DNA from: Eutypella sp. D-1
Taxonomy: Eukaryota > Ascomycota > Sordariomycetes > Xylariales > Diatrypaceae
NCBI GenBank assembly: GCA_023313575.1
Contig: JAJTTP010000009.1
Location: forward strand, 682,001 to 746,000
Direction of reading: 5' to 3'
DNA length: 64,000 nt
Position numbers and translations under genes: made by a program. Shown one piece after another: positions 12,088 to 22,015 of this stretch; the stretch's first letter is position 1; every line of letters starts with the position of its first letter. Below the pieces are notes generated by a model. It was not told where the DNA came from. It was given only the letters and a program-made list of their open reading frames with translations, and ran no database searches.

Positions 12088-13764
12088 TCGCTCCTCCGGT
12101 TTTTGGCGCCAGAGGGAAAACCACTACTTTGGACACAACAGCAACGCCAACAACCCCCTTAGACAGCAGCGGATGAGCCGCGACAGCTCCAGCTTCCCTC
12201 CGGACGAGGACGTCCTCGAGCAGGCGATTAGGACTCGCTTGCCCACCGGCAGCCTCAGTCCCGAAAAGGGGCGCACCCCCGACCCCGATGTCCGCACCGC
12301 CGAGGACGACACCTTGATCGGTCACGTGAAGAGCGAGCGTGGGTCGCCTCTCAAAGGAGGCATGGACGACGAAAATTTGAATATCATGGCCTCCATGTCG
12401 CCGGAGGCCGCGAGAAATAATTGTGGGACGGCCCCGTCGACTCGGCTTTGCGCTGTAGCTTCTGCTAACCTCGGGCTTGACTAGATATCCGGTTCGCCGT
12501 GCGCGCTGATATACAGCAACGGACCGAGCCCATTGAGACTGCTATCAACTTCTTCCGGAGTAAACTTCGACTGATCACTAAGTCGTGGGGCAACATTATT
12601 GTCGCGGCCCTGGTTGCCCTCCTGTCAATATCCGCCGTGAGGACGCTCTTCCAGCCCGCATCATTACGGCCCGTACCGGATCTGGTCAAAGTGGCGAGCG
12701 TTGCGCGGTCTTTCGAGCCACTCATTTACTACTCGGAGAACGGTGTGTCTCAGGTCGGGGACCTGCAGGCAACCGGTGTCGCTGTCTGGGATCTTGGCGA
12801 GAGCGTGCGGTCCAGCAATATGACATCAGCGCCCATCATCGTCAAGTCCCTCGACGAGTTATCAGACAGCCTGAAGACCCTCGCTATCGAACTGACCAAG
12901 TTCTTTGCCAACGTCGACGGCGACATCGACGGCATCCTCATCGTCATGGACTGGGCCCGGCGCGAACTGACCCAGGTACAAGCCTCGCCAAGCCCGCCCT
13001 TGTCGACGGCATTCTCGAACATACACAATGTTCTATGCGCCGCCGGGCTCCTGGAGAACCCTAGTACCGGCCTACCGACACGGCTGGGCAGCATCACGAC
13101 ACATATCTTCGGCATGTCGCAGCCGCAGCGGACACGGGTGACACTGCAGCGGACGTTCACCGAATTCCTGGCGGTCCTAGAAGAGGCGATCGAAAGCGAG
13201 CTGCAGCATTCGCTGGCGCTCTTCGGACTATTCGAGGCCATCGACCGACAGTTCTTGAATCTGGCGCGGACAGTAGTGCGGGAGTCCAGTCTACAGGAGG
13301 ACCGACACGCAGAGGTGCTCTCGTCGCTCTGGACGCGCATCCTGGGCCCCAAGGCGAGCGAGGTGGCCAAGTTCGAGCGCAACCGGCGCCTGTTGCGCGA
13401 TGTGCGCGAGCGCACCGTCCGAAACAAGGGCGTCCTCGTGGAGCACAACGGCCGCCTCCTCACCCTCAAGGCCAACCTCGAGTCCCTGCGCCGCAAGCTC
13501 GTCAGCCCCCTCGTCCGCTCCGCCAACGCCTCCACCTCCACCCTCTCCTCCCTCGGCGACCAGATCCGCGGCCTCGAGGACGTCGGCTCCTACCTCGAGG
13601 GCGTCCGCGCCCGCCAGAAGGGCAAGCTCATGGAGATGCTCTATGGTGCCGGTAGCGGTAGCGGGACCGGCGGCCGCGTCGGCGTTACCGGCGGCGCGGC
13701 TGAGAGCGGCAGCGCTAGGCTCATCGACGCCGAGCGGGGTGGTTCTTCCAGTTGGGTCCTGTAG
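11804..13764 (+). CDS. Conserved fungal membrane protein, single TM segment, helical C-terminal half
   Basis: Exons 11804..12422 and 12485..13764 give 633 codons (632 aa). The 62-nt intron has donor GTGGGA, branch GCTAAC and acceptor CTAG. ATG 11804 has a good context (ACCATGG). The first 205 residues are disordered: an Ala run, Pro-rich sequence, acidic Asp/Glu stretches and Ser/Pro sites. The junction reads RNNYIRFAVRADIQQ. A hydrophobic segment near residues 240-258 (NIIVAALVALLSISA) is the only clear membrane span. The rest is predicted mostly helical and amphipathic with likely coiled coil (about residues 480-580), ending in a Gly/Ser-rich tail. No enzyme motif is visible. I recognise the architecture as that of fungal proteins of unknown function but cannot assign a role. 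Confidence 0.85.
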
Positions 13765-15875
13765 GATCGATCTGCTGGGCGTCCCTTTACCGGCGCCGCT
13801 GCCTGATTGATCTTGAGAAAGTGTGTCTGATGTCTGTGGGAATATTGTACTCCTACCGCCCGCTTTCTTTCTCTTCTTTCTCTTTAAGTCATTGCGTCTT
13901 TTTTATACGATTGTAGCGTAAGGCAATGGGGAGGGCCCCATGCTGTGCTATTGGCTTTTGGGGCTGGGGGGCTCTCCCTGGTTCGGGTGGCTTTTTTCTT
14001 GTTCTTTCTTTTTATACGATACAGGAGGACGGAGTAAGCCGGCTTTAGCATGTAACTGGAGGCGCTTGTATGTCTGTACGTGTGTGCGTGTGTACCTCGG
14101 AGGTAAAGCACCTGGGGTCAGGGCAGGGCAAGGCAAGGCAAGGCGTTTCTATGTGAGAGGCGACGGCGTCGAGGTAAGTCTTTTATCGTTGCTAATCATT
14201 ATTGTTATCGTTATGGGCGGCGCCGTATGTGGCAGATCCCTTTCTTTTCGAGCTTTTCCTTTTTTTGCGTACACTGCTCAGGCACTTTACACCTACGTAC
14301 CTACTTTTTGTAATAAGTAGTCTAAACTAACTGTCAGCTATTGTCTCTTGTCAGGCTTATCGAATTAGCATTTGTCGCAAATACATAAAGCTCCTTTCCG
14401 TTGCTCTTCTGCTTTTTTGAGGGAGTTTAGGAGGGCCGCACCGTCAATGCAGGTGTGAGGAATGTGAGCGAGCGTTGGAATGCTCGGGCTTCTTTCTCCG
14501 TGCGGGGGCAGCAGAGGAGCAAACAACCCAGTTCCGCGGCCGCTGCCGCTGCCGCTGCGTCTGGTTCATGTATCAAGTAGCCTCACCTTGTTTGTGGTAT
14601 CGAACGGTTTCTTTCTAGAAGAGCTACTGCAACCCCCTTTCCATCGGTGTATTACGTCGTCGTTAGCTTGCTTTCATTGTTAAACGGTATACCCTTAACC
14701 GAATCTCGGCGTCGACTTGCAAGAGCAATCTCTTGTGTTTTATGTCTCCAGTTACCTCTATCGACCGGTGGCGGTATCAACATGGAGGTACATGTGTTAC
14801 TTACCACTCAGTACCGGTCGAGTCGGTCTGAAGACTGTATCTCGCCTGAAGGGGGGAGGTTTCTTTCTCCGGCCAAGCACGACTGTCAGGCGAAGCGATG
14901 TTCCCGAGTATCGAGGATCATGGGCACGGCGGAGGCCCGAATGCAAAACGATATGTGCAGACTTCTTACCCGACTCGGCGTACGAGGCGAGGCTTGCTCT
15001 GTCGATTAGAGACCAGGCCGCGAGAGCATACTCCCTGGGCGCGTACACGTGACCCCCTCCGGCCAACCACTAAGAAGCGCTTCTCTGGGAGATTACCTGG
15101 TTTTCCGAACAAACATCCACGGGGAACCTGTCTGTCTGTCTGTCTATTTATTTATCTATCGATCGATCCGCCTCCCCCTCGCCTGTGCTCACTCGCCCAC
15201 TCGCTCACCGGGGGACCCTGCGGTTGGTGACACGAAAGCGACGGTCCTAAGCGAAAAAACGCCCGCTGGGATTAACAGATACATTACCAGGTACATACTT
15301 CCATGCGTTGACCGGGGACAAAGGGGATGTGCCCTTGCGACTTATAAATGTAACAGGTTTTTGGGAGCTGAATATGATGCTTAGTAGGAGGAACCTCGAG
15401 TTTCGAGTTACTGGCACACATCACGGGTGAAATTCGATCATCAATATCGTCGTTTCTGATCCTCACATTCCTGCCCCCCCCCCCCCCCCCTCATTTGCCT
15501 TTTAGCCGTCTAGGCCTTGCTCTCCCTAGACCGCCGTTCTATAGGTGATGTTGCGGCATAGCTTGTATCGCACATTATCCCGAGAACTGGGCGAGTAAAC
15601 CCCAGATCAGGTTTCGACCTCATCCATCTACCGGGCGAGAGGTAGCTACAGTCGAGCGGCCCACTGCATGGCAGACTGGGTCGCTGTGTGATTCCCATCA
15701 TAATCTTTTTATTTTCCACCTGCAGCATCGTTGACATCGATCCATCGGGCTTCGGCCTAACCTGCCAGGGGGGGCTTTCAAGCACGCGCGCGACCACGCC
15801 ATCTCAAGCAAAACATCTCTCTCCCAACTTCCATCTCCTCTCCCTGCCCCACCCGTTCGCCATCCGTCTCCTTCT
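13765..15875. other. Intergenic region, no supported gene
   Basis: About 2.1 kb with only short overlapping ORFs on both strands and no coding bias. It contains a poly(C) run at about 15474-15490 and simple CTGT/TTTA repeats near 15130-15160. Nothing else is supported. Confidence 0.6.
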
Positions 15876-16517
15876 ATGATGGTTCTCACGAACCAAAATC
15901 AGAGCTTCGACATGCTTGTGCCCCCGTACGGAAGACACCGCTTTGACTGTTGGTATCAGCATATTGCAGGAAAACTGCTCTCACTCCTCCAGCCCATCGG
16001 CTGGTTGGCCAGGCCGGAGACGATCAGGTATTGGGTCATGGCGCGGTACCCGAGTGTCGTACGCACCGAGGACGAGGCGCACCGGGTCCTCATCATCGCC
16101 TGGGGCCGCTCGGAAATCGACGCCGATCTCGCCTGGCACCCCTCGGTCATCGACCCCGACGAGAAGTTCACCCCGGGCCGCAACCGCCGCGAGGATGTCA
16201 AGAAGGAGTTGGAGGGGCTGTGGCCAGACCTCGAGGAGGAGCTTCGGCACGAGGAGAACGCGCGCCTCGCGGTTCAGGGTGGTGGTGGTGGGCGGAGGGG
16301 CCGCGCCCGCGACTCCGAACTATGGGGTATTCTACACGACGGCTCTGTATGGGGAGGCGCTATGGCCGTCACGATGCTGCCGCATGGGTCTTGGGGCTCG
16401 ACTTATCACCCTGTTGTTGTATCATGGGACTTGATGGGGGGGAAGAAGTCGAGCAGTAAGTGGATGAACGGGAAGCGATGGAAGGGTCCGGCCTGGTGGA
16501 AGTTGAAAACAGATTGA
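15876..16517 (+). CDS. Hypothetical protein, 213 aa
   Basis: Not recognised. The ORF starts with two adjacent ATGs. From about 16040 to 16300 its third codon positions are strongly G/C-biased, like the confirmed genes here, and the translation looks protein-like (PETIRYWVMARYPSVV, then WGRSEIDADLAWHPSVI and a charged helix ending in EELRHEENARL). After a Gly run at about residue 131 the composition becomes Trp/Gly/Lys-rich and less convincing, so the true gene may splice out near there or start further upstream. There is no signal peptide or membrane segment. An isolated small gene or a gene fragment are both possible. Confidence 0.45.
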   Translation: MMVLTNQNQSFDMLVPPYGRHRFDCWYQHIAGKLLSLLQPIGWLARPETIRYWVMARYPSVVRTEDEAHRVLIIAWGRSEIDADLAWHPSVIDPDEKFTPGRNRREDVKKELEGLWPDLEEELRHEENARLAVQGGGGGRRGRARDSELWGILHDGSVWGGAMAVTMLPHGSWGSTYHPVVVSWDLMGGKKSSSKWMNGKRWKGPAWWKLKTD

Positions 16518-17592
16518 GGCCACAGGAATTTGCGCCGGGTGTCAGACATGCTTTGAATTACTTGCGTTTTTTTCGGTCTGTCGTCCCCCTCCTTGTTGGG
16601 TAGAAACCGCTTTATACATAGACAGAGCCTGGGCGGATGGGTCCCATGGAGGGTTGGGCTTGAAGGATAGTACTTCTCTCGAATTCCGCATAGTCTAGAT
16701 ACAAAGAACACGGAAACGTCGTTTCATATTAAGCAAGTATAACACCAGCCCGCTTCAACATGCTACCTGTTGCTGTAGCGGAGAATTACTGCTAAGGTTC
16801 CTGTCAAGGTGATATCATAGACATGTGGAAGGCTAAATCATATTCGAGGACCGAACGATACCTAAGTGTTCATATACCATCGCAGAATAAGTACGAAAGT
16901 GGAACCTTATTAGACACTGCATATGTACTAAATGCGGCCGATTGTGGGCACATCAGGTGTGGGGCAGTATAACCCCTATTTGCCCCTATTCCTACCAGCT
17001 AGGACATGATAACAACACATCCATGGATGCTTTTAGATGCTGAGCTACCATTTATTGATCAACTTAAATGAGACGTATGCAACGAGGTGGTCTCATATTA
17101 ATGATCCCGTCTTCAGAGTCAATAGCCCACAGGCAGTCTTGATTTTCATTGCTTATTTTAAAACATGAATTATTTTCTTCTTCCCGGTTAGCAGATCCAT
17201 TTGGATAAATATGGTTTCGCTTATTACTTCTTGGGACCGTGGACATTCATTCGGCCAAAACTTTCCCTGTCCAAAGCACAATGTTTCTAAAGTTGCCGCC
17301 TTCACGTACACCTCCATGCGTGCTGTAAATGGGTACAAAATGCCACCTACAGGCCACCACTCTCTACGTTACAGGTTCCAGTCAAGATTGCGGGCATGGT
17401 CTCACTATCTTGGCTTCCGATTCCAATAGTTACTTTGTATAACTAAATCCCTATCCTCCCCACCTTCTAGCCTAGGTGTCGCCCTCTATATTAAGGTCAT
17501 CGGATTATAAGATCAAGCTATCGAATTCTTGCAAATGGGCATAACATTCAGTAACACCAGATCTGTCTCCTCCGCTGATACCATCCCAACAC
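16518..17592. other. Intergenic region, AT-rich, no supported gene
   Basis: About 1.1 kb with no ORF of coding character on either strand; noticeably richer in A/T than the flanking genes. Confidence 0.6.
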
Positions 17593-19323
17593 TTACGGAA
17601 ACTGATTTTGACTCCTTCCCCACTGCCCCCTGGGCAGCCTTGTATCAGCGCCCACGTAGTGTCCCGCACAGAGAGGGAGCGTTGTATGAAATGGCGCCCT
17701 TGCTCCCGCACCCGGCCGCATAGGTTCTTTCACCGGGGCGGTAAAATTTGTCCACGACGAAACGTTGGGCTGTGGATGGCTGGACATTGGCTGTTCCATG
17801 GGAGTGAACGGGGCAGTGTGGGAGTTGGCTGTTGACGTTGGTAAACTCCATGATGCTGCCACATCTGGGTACGGATGCAAAGGGTGCATATGCATCGAGG
17901 TGGGTGGACGTGCTGCCTTAGTATCAGGGTATTGATACAAGCGAGGGTTTGGGGGTAAAGGCATCGAGATAGGTGGTGGTGCCACATTTACTTGCCCAAA
18001 AGGCTGCTTTATCGGTCCACAATTTTCCGTTCTGGGAGGCCCTGCTGGTGCCTGACAAATCAGCCATGTTTTACTCTGGATGTGACCTACAGGAGGTGAT
18101 ACCCCGAGAGTATGTATTGGATAGTTATGACGTTGTGGTGGCGGAGGCCGGGGTCGCCGAGGAGGCATGTTTGGTGGGTGTACGTCAAATTTGGAGGGCG
18201 GAGGTTTGGCGGTGCCTCTGAATATCACGTAGGTAACGAGAGCTGAATAATTTGAAAAGCCTTCGGCGCATGATATTTGTCCAGCCCGGAGGGCGAGATT
18301 TATGACTTGGTCCCGAAGCTCCAGTTTTGATGTCGATCTCTGATCTGCTGGGAAGGAATCGGAGCATAGTCCCAAGAGACCATTTACAGTGTCTTCTGGA
18401 AACCGGCACTCCCAGTTCCAGAAACGCTGCAGTAGTTCTTTAAGGGTTTTAAACCTGAATGTGGGAGATGAGGTGGACCTCCTGAACTGATCCCTTTCTT
18501 CTAGTACTCGGCAAGCTCCTGTCGTGATGATGGCAGTGCTCCACGGGAAGGTGGGTGGTGTGGGCCAGACTGCTCGCTGGCTATTTATCTCTGAAAAGAA
18601 AGTCCTGAGGTCGTTCCATTGGACACATTGCTTCCCACAAATAACCCATAAGTCCCTCGCAAGGATGACTTCTTGCAAAATCCATACCCTTCTCCAGTAG
18701 CGCCTGTTGAACAAGCTGATCAAACTGTCGCCGAGCGGTCCTGTGAAGACCGAGCCGAAATATATGGCCTGGCGGGTATGCGTTTGGGATGCGAATTGAG
18801 GATTCAGTTGTGGGGGGCCAAACCCCGAAGTACCCCTGCCTCCGACCTTCGGGTATACCCTGTCATGAAGGCCCTGTAGAAATTCCATAGCTAGTCGCGA
18901 ATCAGATGACGCCTCCCCAAGCCAAATATCAACCCACGCTGCCGAAGAATAGATGGAACGCATCAGATCAATCTGATTGGGCTTCTCATGCTTGTTCTCC
19001 GGACCCGGGTGCTGGTCTAGACAGATGACATCGATCCAAAATCTCTGCCGTTGCAAGTCTCCGCGAGGTCTTTCATAAAGTCGATCTAGGTAGAGGAACA
19101 AGCTCTCTGTGATGATGAAGTCGCTACCGTTCACGCCAATGCGCCTCGAGCGGCCCGAGTCCTCCCAGTGATGAGAGACGGCAATGAAACCTTCATTTTG
19201 GGCTTGTTGAAGAGGGACCGTATCAAGCTTGAACTCAAATTGAGGCTCTCCCTCTGCGACACGTAGCAATCTGATATAGGAAGTTGGGTCCGGAAGTTTG
19301 TCGTAAGCGAAATAGGACGCCAT
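17593..19323 (-). CDS. Heterokaryon-incompatibility (HET) domain protein
   Basis: Single-exon ORF of 576 aa. HET-domain proteins take part in fungal non-self recognition and can trigger regulated cell death when activated by a partner. The three HET signature blocks are present in order: GFIAVSHHWED (residues 45-54; family block like Y-x-A-L-S-Y-x-W), FWIDVICLDQ (95-104; matching W-I-D-A-x-C-I-D-Q) and RRYWRRVWILQEV (207-219; matching R-x-W-x-Q-E). A Trp/Glu-rich helical region follows (about 270-360). From about residue 380 the protein is very rich in Pro, His, Thr and Met, without a known domain. No STAND or ankyrin partner domain is fused. It lies next to a broken relic (19985-20530) and ends convergently with the 15876 ORF. 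Confidence 0.9.
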   Translation of the reverse strand: MASYFAYDKLPDPTSYIRLLRVAEGEPQFEFKLDTVPLQQAQNEGFIAVSHHWEDSGRSRRIGVNGSDFIITESLFLYLDRLYERPRGDLQRQRFWIDVICLDQHPGPENKHEKPNQIDLMRSIYSSAAWVDIWLGEASSDSRLAMEFLQGLHDRVYPKVGGRGTSGFGPPQLNPQFASQTHTRQAIYFGSVFTGPLGDSLISLFNRRYWRRVWILQEVILARDLWVICGKQCVQWNDLRTFFSEINSQRAVWPTPPTFPWSTAIITTGACRVLEERDQFRRSTSSPTFRFKTLKELLQRFWNWECRFPEDTVNGLLGLCSDSFPADQRSTSKLELRDQVINLALRAGQISCAEGFSNYSALVTYVIFRGTAKPPPSKFDVHPPNMPPRRPRPPPPQRHNYPIHTLGVSPPVGHIQSKTWLICQAPAGPPRTENCGPIKQPFGQVNVAPPPISMPLPPNPRLYQYPDTKAARPPTSMHMHPLHPYPDVAASWSLPTSTANSHTAPFTPMEQPMSSHPQPNVSSWTNFTAPVKEPMRPGAGARAPFHTTLPLCAGHYVGADTRLPRGQWGRSQNQFP

Positions 19324-19984
19324 CTCGTGATGTTCAAGTTCAGTGTGAAGGTGTAGCAGGGGAGTAATTACGAAGAAAGCTCTGTTTAAGAGCTTATGCT
19401 TTTAAAGCCTTCCCATGCGAGCCTCAGCAGAATATGCAAAGGACCAACGTCTAAGAATACTGCGTAGCTTATAATTTATGATGGGGAGTCGGAAGAAGGT
19501 AGGAATGCACGAGCGTTAGCCGACCCACACAAGTAGGAACTTGTCAAAGTGAAGGTACGGGGGCTTGGAGCAGTCGTCCAGTTTATCTCCTATCCTTTAT
19601 CAAAGCTTCTCAAGAGCATAGCCACGACAAGGCAGACTCAATTCCACATGCCTGGAAGTCAGAGCCTGTAAGCCTGAGATAAGTACATACGTATTACCAG
19701 AATGCTACGATAAGTTCTCGCGTGGTATGGCTGAATCAACGTATTCCATCAAGAGGTGCCTAATAGAATGCAACCAGACATTCATCCAATCTTGCTCGAG
19801 TATAATATCCTACCAATTAGAGCTGCAGGCCATGCCCTAGTTAAATCGACACTGCCCCCAATAGGGGTCTATCAAGTGAGCCAAGGCGAAAAGATCGGCA
19901 GTTCAAAGAGAACAAGACCCCAGCCGGGAGTGTCACATGTGCAGTAATTTTGCAATCCCTCTCTATCTTGCTAGAAACAACAAC
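19324..19984. other. Upstream region of the HET gene
   Basis: About 660 bp between the divergent HET gene and the relic at 19985. It should contain the HET promoter. No further ORF is supported. Confidence 0.55.
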
Positions 19985-20530
19985 ATGGCGGATGTTTCTA
20001 AGGTCGTTACCGGCCTTGTTAGCGGATGCGACGCCATCCTCAAAGGTTTAAAAGCCGTCAGACGATATATATCAGATTACAAAAATGCGCTCAAAGCTAT
20101 TCAGAAGCTACAGCCTAAGCCATAGAGCTTGGGAGCTATTATCGCTAATAAGCTTCTGTTTAAATATTGAAAACCTATCGGGGAATAATGCCCTTATCTT
20201 AATAAGTCCTTTAAATTTCCTTCGGCGCAACTGCTGGAGGATTCGCCGCACTACGACCCAGATTCGTAGCTACAGTCATCGGCCAAGAGTAGCCGAGCGG
20301 GTCCTCCTCTGATGACTTCGAGGAGCGAGCCAATGCCGAGAATACGAGCCAAAAAGAGGTAGAGCAAGCTCGGAAGAAGAGAAAATCCATGCTACATTTC
20401 AGTGTCTTTACCGCAGCTCGGGGCATCGCTATTCTCAGCTCCGGTTTTGTGGCCATTGAGTTAGTGCACGAGACTCACTGTCGGGACTTTACCGATTGTC
20501 ATAGAGTGCGGGTATAGTGGGGTGTAAGAA
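19985..20530 (+). pseudogene. Broken gene relic, helical N-terminus
   Basis: From ATG 19985 a 46-residue run looks like the helical N-terminus of a protein (MADVSKVVTGLVSGCDAIL, then basic and amphipathic), and it stops at 20123-20125. Further coding-like pieces follow in other frames: a short QLLEDSPHYDPDS near 20228 and a longer charged-then-hydrophobic piece (DDFEERANAENTSQKEVEQA then HFSVFTAARGIAILSS) at about 20307-20475. Stops and frame changes separate them and no clean introns join them. The N-terminus resembles in style the helical leaders of fungal STAND/NLR-like proteins, but this is only an impression. Confidence 0.35.
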
Positions 20531-20944
20531 GCAGAGACTTGGAATGTATGTACCGCCGGAATATTTGTTATTTTTGCTCGGTAGTAGAGTAGAAACTAAC
20601 TCCCTTCATGGATTTGGCACCTATGTAGTGTGAGTGTACCACATGATGTGTGAAAGGCGACAGTACTAAGCTAAACGAATTTGAGGTAGGTCTATTTTAG
20701 AGGTGGTGGAAAGGGAAAGGGATCAAACCGCAGCGAGCATGGCTGGCATAACCCCCCTATCCTTCTATATGCCTCTAATTCTATTTACATATACATGTAA
20801 CATTGGCTATATGGCTGCCCTGGATACAAGCAGTTGCCAACGAAGGGGCTGTCTAGTACATCCGCTTCAACCCTCTGTAGAGAAGCGGAAACAAGACATC
20901 AAAGTTAACAGAGCATCTGCGGTAGACCCGCCTACCACGTAAAT
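20531..20944. other. Short intergenic interval
   Basis: About 410 bp between the relic and the 3' end of the SDR gene; nothing identifiable. Confidence 0.5.
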
Positions 20945-22015
20945 CTACGTCAGGGTTTTGATATGCCCGGAACGCAACAGCTGGCTCAGCATGTCTGTAA
21001 TAGTCTCCCTCAGGGTCATATACTTGAGCCCGAGGTCCTCGGCGGCCTTGGACCCGTCGATCTCGTAGCCGGGCTCGATATGGCCCGGCCTGCCGATAGG
21101 TAGACGGTCCCTCAGCTCAGGCAAGGCGTCCCGTGCCAGGTCGACGGCAGTCTGGTACCTGAACTGCTGGCCGACGATGAAGCGGCGGCCAGAAGTGACC
21201 TCCTTGGGAGCCTCCAGTGCGAGCAGGTGTGCGGTCGCGACCTCGCGGACGTCGGCGTAGCCGCCGAAATCGAATGGTGGTATCTCGGGTTTGTCGACGA
21301 GGAGGGCCGCGAATAGGCGAACGGATTCGCTGAGGCGTTCTGATGGGGACACCGGGTCCTGTACGTACGGGCCGTAGATCCAGGGTGGGCATATAGTGGT
21401 AAGGGTAAATTTTCCATTGGCGCTTGCGTCACTGCTAGTATTTTTCTTATTATTGTTCTCCTCGACCCAGGCGAACATGGCCTTCTCGGCGAGCACCTTG
21501 GAGGCGCGGTACACATAGGCGCCGTCGGTGGATGTGGCGGCGCGCTCGTACGTCGCTGGATTCCAGTCCGCGTCTGTGTATGTGTAGCCCGGACGGCTTC
21601 CCTCGCGGTCGTCGATGATAGCGGCGAACGATGAGGTGGCCACGACACGGGTTACGGCGTGTCCCCATCGCCCGATAGCTTCGAGCACTGCCGTCGACCC
21701 CCGGATCGCCGGATCCAGGAGATCACGCACGTTGTCCGCCGGGTCGAATATGAAGGGTGACGCTAGGTGCAAAACTCCCGTCACGGCATTATCGAGGGCC
21801 TTCTCGTAGGACTCCGTCTTCGTCAGGTCCGGCACCACCGCGTAGGACAGCTGTGACGCGTGGTCCGGATGCGCTGCGACGATGCGCCGCGCGGACTCCT
21901 CGGTCCGCGCTGTCACCCGCACATTGTAGCCACGCTCGAGCGCCTGTTTGACGACATGCCCCCCGAGGAAACCGCTGGCACCCGTAACTAGGATGGTTGG
22001 TGATTGGGACGTCAT
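20945..22015 (-). CDS. NAD(P)-dependent extended SDR reductase (Gre2 / dihydroflavonol-reductase-like)
   Basis: Uninterrupted 356-aa ORF. Reduces a carbonyl with NAD(P)H, probably in the cytosol; family members act on aldehydes, methylglyoxal or polyketide-type ketones. The Rossmann motif TGASGFLGGH is at residues 11-20 (extended-SDR G-x-x-G-x-x-G), the basic R34/R37 region suits NADP binding, and the catalytic YRASK pair is Y169/K173 with the upstream Ser in VATSSF (about 128). The substrate-side block CPPWIYGP matches the family. Length is typical (340-360). No biosynthetic neighbours are visible, so the substrate is unknown. Confidence 0.92.
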   Translation of the reverse strand: MTSQSPTILVTGASGFLGGHVVKQALERGYNVRVTARTEESARRIVAAHPDHASQLSYAVVPDLTKTESYEKALDNAVTGVLHLASPFIFDPADNVRDLLDPAIRGSTAVLEAIGRWGHAVTRVVATSSFAAIIDDREGSRPGYTYTDADWNPATYERAATSTDGAYVYRASKVLAEKAMFAWVEENNNKKNTSSDASANGKFTLTTICPPWIYGPYVQDPVSPSERLSESVRLFAALLVDKPEIPPFDFGGYADVREVATAHLLALEAPKEVTSGRRFIVGQQFRYQTAVDLARDALPELRDRLPIGRPGHIEPGYEIDGSKAAEDLGLKYMTLRETITDMLSQLLRSGHIKTLT

